Positions 1 to 4,497 of a stretch of DNA of 5,460 bases are shown here, piece by piece. A program made the position numbers and the translations under genes. Source of the stretch: Thermoflexia bacterium (lineage in GTDB: Bacteria; Chloroflexota; Anaerolineae; B4-G1; SLSP01); contig JAUWHU010000157.1 of the NCBI GenBank assembly GCA_030605705.1, positions 1-5,460 of the forward strand, written 5' to 3'. Each line of letters starts with the position of its first letter. The stretch's first letter is position 1. Below the pieces are notes generated by a model, which saw only the letters and a list, made by a program, of their open reading frames with translations, was not told the origin of the DNA and did no database searches.

Positions 1-803
1 TCCCCAAACATATTGCTGGAGACCAGCACGCCGTAATTCTGCGGATTCTTGACCAGCCACATCGCCATGGCGTCCACGTTGGTCTCCCACAGCTCAATGT
101 GAGGGTATTCCGCCGCGATCTGGCGCGCCTCGCGCACCATCAGGCCGGAGGTCTCGCGGATCACGTTGGGTTTCTCGACGATGGTCACGGTGGGATAGCC
201 GTGCCGGTCGGCGTACTCGAAGGCCCGGCGCACGATGCGCCGACAGCCCTTGCGGGTGAAGATGCGGGCCGAGAGAGCGATGTCCTCCGACGGCACAGCA
301 TCGAAGTTTGCCATGCGGGAATTATGCGCTTTCAGTGCCGCCCGTACCTCTTCCGGCAAGGGGTGAAATTCTACGCCGGCGTAGAGGCCCTCAGTATTCT
401 CACGGAAAACAACCAGGTCAATGTCGTCTCGGTAGTTGAGCGGATTGCCCTCGAACGCTTTGCAGGGGCGCAAGTTGGTGTAAAGATCGAACTGTTGGCG
501 CAGGCGCACGATGGGGCTACGGTAGATCAAACCCCGACCCCGCAATTCGGGGGACAGCTCCGCCTCCGCCTCCTCCTTGGGCTTGGAAGTGATCGCCGCA
601 AACAGCGCGCAATCACAGGTCTTGAGCAGGTCCACGGTGCGCTGGGGTAACGGTTCCCCTTCCGCGCACCAGAACTCCCACCCGATGTCGGCGTGAACGT
701 ACTCCGCGTCTAGCGCGAGCTTCTCGAGCACGATCTTCGCTGCATCCATCACATCCTTGCCGATGCCGTCACCAGGTAATAACGCGATACGATACTTTGC
801 CAT
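1..803 (-). CDS. Isocitrate/isopropylmalate-type dehydrogenase, partial (C-terminus beyond left edge)
   Basis: NAD(P)-dependent beta-decarboxylating dehydrogenase that oxidises a 2-hydroxy acid such as isocitrate, homoisocitrate or 3-isopropylmalate in the cytoplasm. The visible 267 residues show the family landmarks: LPGDGIG (9-15) at the cofactor side, YTNLRPCK (108-115) with the substrate-binding arginine, RENTEGLYAGVE (134-145) with the catalytic tyrosine Y140, EKPNV (210-214) with the catalytic lysine K211, and NVDA plus SSNMFG (263-267) just before the metal-binding aspartates that lie outside the window. The start ATG has an AAGGAG Shine-Dalgarno 6 nt upstream (minus strand, 810-815). 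The specificity segment reads S96-P-I-V-R-L-R102: the serine and arginine match isocitrate dehydrogenase, but the usual asparagine two residues after the serine is isoleucine. It is the last visible gene of the minus-strand cluster, behind a LeuD-like subunit, which suggests it acts on that enzyme's product. Family is certain; substrate is not. Confidence 0.93.
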   Translation of the reverse strand, partial: MAKYRIALLPGDGIGKDVMDAAKIVLEKLALDAEYVHADIGWEFWCAEGEPLPQRTVDLLKTCDCALFAAITSKPKEEAEAELSPELRGRGLIYRSPIVRLRQQFDLYTNLRPCKAFEGNPLNYRDDIDLVVFRENTEGLYAGVEFHPLPEEVRAALKAHNSRMANFDAVPSEDIALSARIFTRKGCRRIVRRAFEYADRHGYPTVTIVEKPNVIRETSGLMVREARQIAAEYPHIELWETNVDAMAMWLVKNPQNYGVLVSSNMFG

Positions 804-850
804 ACCTCTCTCCTTTGTTAGCTAAATTTCCTGTGTTGAACACGCGATAT

Positions 851-878
851 GTATTGCGTGTTGCGTGTTGCGTTTAAG
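851..878. repeat. Degenerate heptamer array, GTGTTGC type
   Basis: Four consecutive 7-nt units in phase: GTATTGC, GTGTTGC, GTGTTGC, GTTTAAG. The array lies in the 123-bp gap between the dehydrogenase start and the LeuD-like stop. No coding or promoter role is visible. Confidence 0.7.
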
Positions 879-897
879 CATTTTCAATGCCCAAAGG

Positions 898-939
898 CTC
901 ACTCCTTACTCCTAATTCCTCACCCCTCACTCCTTGATC
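898..939. repeat. Degenerate heptamer array, CTCACTC type, running into the 3' end of the LeuD-like gene
   Basis: Six units in exact 7-nt phase: CTCACTC, CTTACTC, CTAATTC, CTCACCC, CTCACTC, CTTGATC. The last two units overlap the final codons and stop (927) of the LeuD-like gene, so the array contributes to its C-terminal residues. On the minus strand it reads as GAGTGAG-like units. Confidence 0.75.
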
Positions 940-1427
940 CCCAATTGCTTGCGGGCGTGGGGGATCAACCCGCCGTCCTCCAGTATTTCCAGCACCTCCG
1001 GAGAGAACGGCGGGAAGGTGTACACGCCGCCGGGGGTCGTGACCGTCCCCGCAGCGAAATCAATGGTGAGCTCCTCCCCGGATTCCACGCCATCCACCGC
1101 ATCACAGGTGACGATGGGCAGCGCGTGGTTGATGCAATTGCGGAAGTAGATGCGCGCGAAGCTGCGGGCGACAATCGCGGCGACGCCGGCTTGCTTGAGG
1201 CAGATCACAGCCTGCTCGCGGGAACTGCCGCAGCCCCAATTCTTTCCCGCCACGATGATGTCGCCGGGGTGGACGCGCTGCGTGAAGGTCGGATCCAGGT
1301 CTTCCAGCGCGTGTTGTGCCATCTCCGCCGGATCGGAGATGCTGTACGTGTACTTGCCCGCGAAGATGACATCGGTGTTCACGTCATCGCCGTATTTCCA
1401 CACACGACCAGTGATCTTGGTTTTCAC
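927..1427 (-). CDS. leuD: LeuD-like small subunit of a 3-isopropylmalate dehydratase/homoaconitase-type enzyme
   Basis: Small (swivelling-domain) subunit of a heteromeric aconitase-superfamily hydro-lyase; it pairs with a LeuC-like large subunit that holds the 4Fe-4S cluster. The 166-residue length is typical of the short archaeal-style LeuD. Motifs are DDVNTDVI (14-21), the YTYS loop (26-29) where IPMI and homoaconitase small subunits read their substrate, GKNWGCGSSREQA (61-73) and FRNCINHALP (95-104). A longer open frame reaches 1490, but its first 21 codons lie in a heptamer repeat. A GTG at 1427-1425 has an excellent GAAGGAG 8 nt upstream (1436-1442), so I choose that start. It is downstream of the LeuC-like and DUF3800 genes on the same strand, with a 292-bp gap holding the small RNA, and 123 bp upstream of the dehydrogenase. 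The specificity loop matches neither of the archaeal versions I recall (YLRT, YLVY), so isopropylmalate, homocitrate and citrate all remain possible. Confidence 0.92.
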   Translation of the reverse strand: MKTKITGRVWKYGDDVNTDVIFAGKYTYSISDPAEMAQHALEDLDPTFTQRVHPGDIIVAGKNWGCGSSREQAVICLKQAGVAAIVARSFARIYFRNCINHALPIVTCDAVDGVESGEELTIDFAAGTVTTPGGVYTFPPFSPEVLEILEDGGLIPHARKQLGIKE

Positions 1428-1435
1428 GTAAACTG

Positions 1436-1442
1436 CTCCTTC
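1436..1442 (-). promoter_or_regulatory. Ribosome binding site fixing a GTG start
   Basis: The minus strand reads GAAGGAG, then 8 nt, then GTG. This near-perfect site decides the start of the LeuD-like gene at 1427 against the longer open frame from 1490, whose extra codons lie in a heptamer repeat. Confidence 0.8.
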
Positions 1443-1450
1443 GAAAATAA

Positions 1451-1485
1451 AGTTACAGGTTAAAAGTTGCAAGTTAAAAGTTGTT
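1451..1485. repeat. Degenerate heptamer array, AGTTAAA type
   Basis: Five units in phase: AGTTACA, GGTTAAA, AGTTGCA, AGTTAAA, AGTTGTT. Read on the minus strand it is an AACTTTT-like array, the same family as the array at 4449-4497 but in the opposite orientation. It sits directly upstream of the LeuD-like ribosome binding site. Confidence 0.7.
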
Positions 1486-1504
1486 ATCAACTCCGCAAGT
1501 CAAG

Positions 1505-1551
1505 CGGCAGGAGCACCATTTTCGTGCCGGGATGGTGTGCGCCAGCACTGG
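1505..1551. repeat. Overlapping inverted repeats upstream of the small-RNA promoter
   Basis: Three short inverted repeats overlap or adjoin: CGGCA (1505-1509) with TGCCG (1525-1529), CACCAT (1514-1519) with ATGGTG (1532-1537), and CCAG/CTGG (1542-1551). The first two are mutually exclusive hairpins. They lie just before the -35 box at 1559. They could be a regulator site, an element edge, or chance; no function can be assigned. Confidence 0.35.
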
Positions 1552-1558
1552 TGTCTCC

Positions 1559-1587
1559 TTGACAAAAAAGGCAATAGTTTGTATAAT
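1559..1587 (+). promoter_or_regulatory. Perfect consensus sigma-70-type promoter for the small RNA
   Basis: The -35 box TTGACA (1559-1564) and the -10 box TATAAT (1582-1587) are both exact consensus and are separated by the optimal 17 bp. No open reading frame with a ribosome binding site follows; the transcript would instead enter the structured segment that ends at the U-run near 1719. The expected start is near 1594. Such a strong core promoter implies high expression. Confidence 0.85.
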
Positions 1588-1593
1588 GTAATC

Positions 1594-1720
1594 AGAAAAC
1601 GGGACTCGTAAGTCCTGGATCAGGCTGCTCCGATGTAAGTCGGTGATACTCCGTCGGGCTATAAGGCCCTACCTTGAGTGTGAACGGTGAGAATCGGCCC
1701 CCAGGGTGAGCCCGTTTTTC
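1594..1720 (+). ncRNA. Candidate structured small RNA convergent with the DUF3800 gene
   Basis: About 126 nt between a perfect promoter and a U-run. The 5' and 3' ends pair: 1596-1607 with 1708-1718, with one bulged A at 1604. By hand an extended fold continues: CCTGG (1614-1618) with CCAGG (1701-1705), CCGAT (1630-1634) with ATCGG (1693-1697), an 11 by 11 nt internal loop, 1646-1651 with 1676-1681, and a GGGC/GCCC cap (1656-1669). Local alternatives compete: GGAC/GTCC (1602-1615) and CCGA/TCGG (1630-1643), both with hexaloops containing GTAA. The heptamer GTAAGTC occurs twice (1608-1614, 1635-1641) and GGTGA three times. The RNA ends where the DUF3800 stop codon begins. Structured RNAs near DUF3800 genes have been described as candidate motifs by Weinberg and colleagues (from memory); I infer this belongs to that class. 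A 6S-like RNA is the main alternative, but it would be short for one. Exact ends are estimates. Confidence 0.7.
1704..1720 (+). terminator. Probable intrinsic terminator of the small RNA
   Basis: GGG-TGAG-CCC hairpin (1704-1713) followed by G and five T residues (1715-1719). The local stem is short, but the same CCC also closes the long-range 5'/3' stem of the RNA, so the U-run follows a stable helix in either fold. Confidence 0.55.
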
Positions 1721-2355
1721 TATTTCCCCAAAACATCTTCTACAACGATTTTGTCTTTGATGATATTGTACAGCTCGTCGTCCCCGCGCTCGTACTTTTG
1801 GCCCAGGCTCCAGACCACGGCATCTGCCGCTTGAACCCCTTTTTCCTGAACTGAATCCCCGTGCTCTATACGGAACAAATGCAGGGTAGGCTCACCGGAC
1901 GCCTTGGTCGCCTGGATAAATATGCTGTCATCTAATTTACTGCGCAGCTTGTGGGTTGTGTAGCGCCGGTCAAGGGTCAGTCTAAGACATTCGTGTCGCT
2001 CAATACAGTGCCGGACGGCTTCGGCGCACACCAACCGGTACCACTCTTCGGGATCAGAACAAGCCGGGAATGTCTGTTTATCCAAAACGACAGCCACAAT
2101 CTCCACATCAAGTTCGGCGATGTATCGCAACAGGCGTTTTGTCACTTTTTTCGGCGTATGCCAGGCCTTCAGCTCAGGAATGTCCTGCAGCTTCTTGCCC
2201 AGATATTTGCGCGTCTTGACAACTGCTTTCCTGAGCGGTACGGGATTGCGAGTGAGCACGATAGCGACGATCAGGTAGCGCGACGAGCCCGGGGCGCGTC
2301 TCACGTCACCCGTTTCGTCGGCAAAGCCCCAGACCGGAGCAGGAGGAATGACCAT
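1720..2355 (-). CDS. DUF3800 family protein (predicted RNase H-like fold)
   Basis: A 211-residue soluble protein with the DUF3800 pattern: FADETGD (11-17), the variant of the usual DESGD opening, with D13 and E14; DKQTF (92-96); LTLDRRYT (127-134) with D129; and near the C-terminus QAADAVVWSLGQKYERGD (175-192) with D178. Spaced acidic residues of this kind are what led the family to be compared with RNase H-like nucleases; its function is not established. The open frame extends much further upstream, but that part overlaps the LeuC-like gene out of frame. The ATG at 2355 comes 8 nt after the LeuC-like stop, and AGGA overlapping that stop lies 6 nt before the ATG, so translation is probably coupled to it. 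Its stop abuts the end of the convergent small RNA, suggesting a two-part protein-RNA unit placed inside the leu-like operon. DUF3800 genes are often in mobile or defence-type neighbourhoods, but nothing here shows a defence role. Confidence 0.88.
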   Translation of the reverse strand: MVIPPAPVWGFADETGDVRRAPGSSRYLIVAIVLTRNPVPLRKAVVKTRKYLGKKLQDIPELKAWHTPKKVTKRLLRYIAELDVEIVAVVLDKQTFPACSDPEEWYRLVCAEAVRHCIERHECLRLTLDRRYTTHKLRSKLDDSIFIQATKASGEPTLHLFRIEHGDSVQEKGVQAADAVVWSLGQKYERGDDELYNIIKDKIVVEDVLGK

Positions 2356-2363
2356 TGGGTATC

Positions 2364-3617
2364 CTACGCTTCTCTCGGATCGCTGATCACGCCGGCGAGT
2401 GCGGACGCGGCGACGGTCGCCGGGCTGCCCAGGTAGATGAACGCCTCCTTCGATCCCATTCGCCCCTTGAAGTTGCGGTTCGCGGTGGAGAGCGTGACTT
2501 CGCCGGGGGCCATGCAGCCCTGATGCGCGCCTAAGCACGGCCCGCAGCCGGGATTGAGCAGCGTCGCGCCGGACGCCACCAGGTCGCTGATGATGCCCTC
2601 CGCGAGCGCTTCCAGTAAGATCGCCCGCGAGGCGGGCAGAACGAGCAGCCGCACGCTCGACGCGATGTGCCGGCCGCGCAAAATATCGGCGGCGGCCCGC
2701 AGATCCTCCAACCGCCCGTTGGTGCAGGTGCCGATGAGGCACTGGTCAATCTGCGTCCCGACGACCTCCGTCACCGGCACGACGTTGTCCACGGTGTGTG
2801 GTTTGGCGATCTGCGGGGCGAGGTCGCTCACGTCGTACTCGACGACGCGGGAGTACGTGGCATCCGGGTCGGCGTGGATTTCCGCGTAGGGGTGCGTCAC
2901 GCGGCCTGCCAGCCAGGCGCGCGTCGTCGCGTCCGGCTCGACGACGGCGTTCTTCGCGCCCATCTCCGCCGCCATGTTGGTCAGCGTCATCCGCCCGGCA
3001 ATGCTCAACGCGCGGACGGTCTCGCCGGTGAACTCAACGGAGCAGTAGGCGGCCCCATCCGCCCGCAGGTCACCAATGACGTGCAGGATCACGTCTTTGG
3101 CAGTCACGTGCGGCGGCAGTGTCCCGTGGATGCGGATCTTGATGCTTTCCGGCACGCGCAACCAGATTTGCCCTGTCGCCATCACCGCCGCGGCCTCTGT
3201 CCGCCCAATGCCCGCCGCAAACGCGCCGAACGCGCCGTAGGTGGGCGTGTGCGAATCGCTGCCGACGATCACCGCGCCGGGCCAGGCGTGTCCCTGCTCC
3301 GGCAGCACCTGGTGGCAGATGCCCTCGCCCACGTCGTAGAACGCGGCGATTCCCTGCTCGGCGACGAACTCGCGGATGAGTTTGTGGTTGGCGGCGTAGG
3401 TTTCGCTGGCCGCCGGCGTGACGTGATCCAACACGATGACGCTCATCGTCGGATCGGCCACCCGCTGCACACCGATGCGGTGGAATTTCTGGGAGATGTC
3501 CGCCGTGTTATCGTGGGTCAACAACCGGTCGGGGCGCACGGTGACGATCTGCCCCGGCGTGACCGCCTCCAAACCCGCTTTCCGTGCCAGCACCTTCTCA
3601 GCAAATGTTTGTCCCAT
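2364..3617 (-). CDS. leuC: LeuC-like large subunit of a 3-isopropylmalate dehydratase/homoaconitase-type enzyme
   Basis: Catalytic large subunit of an aconitase-superfamily hydro-lyase that moves a hydroxyl group by dehydration and rehydration, using a 4Fe-4S cluster. The 417 residues match the archaeal/LeuC2-length form rather than the roughly 470-residue E. coli form. Numbered from the ATG at 3617: DHVTP (64-68), GSDSHTPTYGAFGAFAAGIGR (119-139, with the S-D-S-H-T core), the first cluster cysteine in GTCTNGR (C298), the other two in NPGCGPC (C358, C361), and NRNFKGRMGS (381-390). All three cluster ligands are intact. I prefer ATG 3617 over GTG 3623 because GAGG (3625-3628) lies 7 nt from the ATG but only 1 nt from the GTG. 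It is followed after 8 nt by the DUF3800 gene and is divergent from the toxin-antitoxin operon across 148 bp. It is the only large subunit visible, beside two small subunits. Confidence 0.95.
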   Translation of the reverse strand: MGQTFAEKVLARKAGLEAVTPGQIVTVRPDRLLTHDNTADISQKFHRIGVQRVADPTMSVIVLDHVTPAASETYAANHKLIREFVAEQGIAAFYDVGEGICHQVLPEQGHAWPGAVIVGSDSHTPTYGAFGAFAAGIGRTEAAAVMATGQIWLRVPESIKIRIHGTLPPHVTAKDVILHVIGDLRADGAAYCSVEFTGETVRALSIAGRMTLTNMAAEMGAKNAVVEPDATTRAWLAGRVTHPYAEIHADPDATYSRVVEYDVSDLAPQIAKPHTVDNVVPVTEVVGTQIDQCLIGTCTNGRLEDLRAAADILRGRHIASSVRLLVLPASRAILLEALAEGIISDLVASGATLLNPGCGPCLGAHQGCMAPGEVTLSTANRNFKGRMGSKEAFIYLGSPATVAASALAGVISDPREA

Positions 3618-3632
3618 GCCCACACCTCAACG

Positions 3633-3660
3633 TTGACAAAGCTAGAATACAGGGTATTAT
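3633..3660 (+). promoter_or_regulatory. Promoter of the toxin-antitoxin operon
   Basis: Exact -35 box TTGACA (3633-3638), 16-bp spacer, -10 box TATTAT (3655-3660, five of six consensus). The predicted start is near 3667, giving a leader of about 100 nt before the antitoxin ATG at 3766. The -35 box lies 4 nt beyond the LeuC-like ribosome binding site, so divergent transcription from this gap could interfere. Confidence 0.7.
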
Positions 3661-3661
3661 T

Positions 3662-3676
3662 TGTACAAGTTGTACA
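3662..3676. promoter_or_regulatory. Perfect 15-bp palindrome at the predicted transcription start, likely operator
   Basis: TGTACAA, one central G, TTGTACA: two perfect 7-bp arms. It begins 1 nt after the -10 box, where a bound repressor would block transcription. Phd/YefM antitoxins typically bind palindromes of this kind with GTAC cores in their own promoters, so autoregulation is the natural reading (inference). It also lies upstream of the divergent LeuC-like gene and could affect it. Confidence 0.65.
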
Positions 3677-3677
3677 T

Positions 3678-3698
3678 TTCGTGGTTCGTATTGCGTAT
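3678..3698. repeat. Short heptamer array, TTCGTAT type
   Basis: Three units in phase: TTCGTGG, TTCGTAT, TGCGTAT, in the leader of the toxin-antitoxin transcript. The unit is a rotated relative of GTATTGC in the array at 851-878. Confidence 0.5.
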
Positions 3699-3765
3699 CA
3701 TTTCTACCGCAGGTTCTATGCAATCTTACATTTTTCTCAAGTCAAATACACGATAGGAGTAGTCT

Positions 3766-4176
3766 ATGTCTCCCATCATTGGATCATCCGAAGCGCGCAA
3801 AAAACTCGCCAATGTCTTGAACGAAGTTGCCTATGGCAACCAACGCTACATCGTCGAACGTCATGGGCGAGCGATGGCAGCCATCATTCCAGCCGACGAA
3901 TACAACGCACTAATCACGCTGCTTTCCGAATCCGGTGTCGAAAGTGCCATTGATGGCATTCCGGTCAAGATTCGCTTCGACGGTGAGCGATACTTTATCT
4001 CCGATGATGCGTTCGACCTCTACGGCGAAGGTTCCACCCTCGAAACCACACAGCAAGATTATCGCCTGTCCCTCCAGGACTATTTCGCCGATCTGGAAGC
4101 CGACGCTGACCGTCTGGTGCCTTACCTCGCCGAGCGCTTGGCCCGCTTACGCGCAATTTTCGATTCAGCAGCATGA
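3766..4176 (+). CDS. Phd/YefM family antitoxin with a long C-terminal extension
   Basis: DNA-binding antitoxin of a type II toxin-antitoxin pair. The N-terminal part has the family shape: SSEARKKLANVLNEV (7-21), then RYIVERHGRAMAAIIPADEYNAL (27-49), matching the beta-hairpin and helix of Phd/YefM proteins that dimerise and bind operator DNA. The ATG at 3766 has GGAG (3756-3759) with a 6-nt spacer. At 136 residues it is longer than the usual 80-90; the extra, rather acidic C-terminal part (about 65-136, with ISDDAFDLYGEG and a helical LQDYFADLEADADRL segment) is presumably the toxin-binding arm (inference). Its stop overlaps the toxin start by ATGA. The operon is on the strand opposite to the surrounding metabolic genes, as expected for an inserted module. 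Confidence 0.88.
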   Translation: MSPIIGSSEARKKLANVLNEVAYGNQRYIVERHGRAMAAIIPADEYNALITLLSESGVESAIDGIPVKIRFDGERYFISDDAFDLYGEGSTLETTQQDYRLSLQDYFADLEADADRLVPYLAERLARLRAIFDSAA

Positions 4177-4448
4177 CAACACTCAAAACACGCCAGCTTC
4201 ACCGCGCACTGACCGGCAAACTCGGCTTTGAGGCCCACGAGGCCCATCACCGTATCTATAAACTATACCTGGATGGGCAACTTGTCGCGCGCACCTATGT
4301 CTCACACGGCAGTCGCGATCTCACTAATTTTCACAGCGGACAAATGAAGAAACAACTACGGCTCTCCCGTCAGGAATTTTTGGATGCTATCGAATGCCCG
4401 ATGGACCGTAAGACGTATTATGCGCTTGTAAAAGAGAGAGTCGAATAA
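4173..4448 (+). CDS. HicA-like small toxin partner
   Basis: A 91-residue protein whose layout recalls HicA mRNA interferases (small dsRBD-like fold): an N-terminal helix KTRQLHRALTGKLGFE (5-20), a paired histidine H25-H26 before a beta strand (RIYKLYLDG, 27-35), a second strand VARTYVSHG (38-46), and a C-terminal helix with MKKQLRLSRQEFLDAIEC (58-75). HicA uses a single catalytic histidine in a comparable glycine/histidine turn; H26 would be the candidate. The ATG lies within the ATGA overlap with the antitoxin and has no clear ribosome binding site of its own, so translational coupling is likely and keeps its level below the antitoxin's. It stops immediately before a heptamer array and 6 nt from the convergent LeuD-like stop. 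HicA toxins usually pair with HicB, so this pairing is a mixed one. Toxin activity is inferred, not shown. Confidence 0.78.
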   Translation: MTTLKTRQLHRALTGKLGFEAHEAHHRIYKLYLDGQLVARTYVSHGSRDLTNFHSGQMKKQLRLSRQEFLDAIECPMDRKTYYALVKERVE

Positions 4449-4497
4449 CAACTTTCAACCTTCGACTTTTGACCTTTGACTTTCAACTTCCAACTTT
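4449..4497. repeat. Seven-unit heptamer array (YRACYTT) between convergent genes
   Basis: Seven consecutive units in perfect 7-nt phase: CAACTTT, CAACCTT, CGACTTT, TGACCTT, TGACTTT, CAACTTC, CAACTTT. It starts at the base after the toxin stop codon and encodes, on the minus strand, the stop and last 13 residues of the upstream LeuD-like gene. No terminator hairpin is seen between the two convergent genes. Confidence 0.85.

Noticed and set aside
99..650. Plus-strand open frame opposite the dehydrogenase
   Set aside because: The minus strand encodes a dehydrogenase with all expected motifs; this frame has no recognisable domain or ribosome binding site.
849..1463. Plus-strand open frame of 204 codons opposite the LeuD-like gene
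   Set aside because: Antisense to LeuD-like motifs; it begins inside a heptamer array.
1602..1622. Minus-strand terminator after the DUF3800 gene (GGACT-TACG-AGTCC then CGTTTTC)
   Set aside because: The stem is short and the T-run only four; the structure is better explained by the plus-strand RNA with its perfect promoter, though weak bidirectional use is possible.
1594..1720. Retron msr-msd RNA, tRNA, SRP RNA or a known metabolite riboswitch
   Set aside because: No reverse transcriptase nearby, no cloverleaf, and none of the conserved SRP, cobalamin, SAM, c-di-GMP or fluoride consensus words; also no downstream plus-strand gene for a riboswitch to control.
2356..2742. N-terminal extension of the DUF3800 frame by 129 codons
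   Set aside because: It overlaps the LeuC-like gene out of frame and is arginine-rich shadow sequence; ATG 2355 has a ribosome binding site and starts right before the DUF3800 motif.
3618..3765. Promoter for the LeuC-like gene on the minus strand
   Set aside because: TATTCT and TAATAC words occur but no -35 box lies at acceptable spacing, so no promoter is called.
2667..3953. Plus-strand open frame of 428 codons opposite the LeuC-like gene
   Set aside because: It lies antisense to a clear LeuC-like gene with intact cluster cysteines, reads into the antitoxin gene in another frame, and is arginine/histidine-rich low-complexity protein as expected from a GC-rich shadow.
4449..4497. CRISPR-like array
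   Set aside because: Units are only 7 nt with no spacers; these are degenerate tandem repeats, as are the other four arrays.
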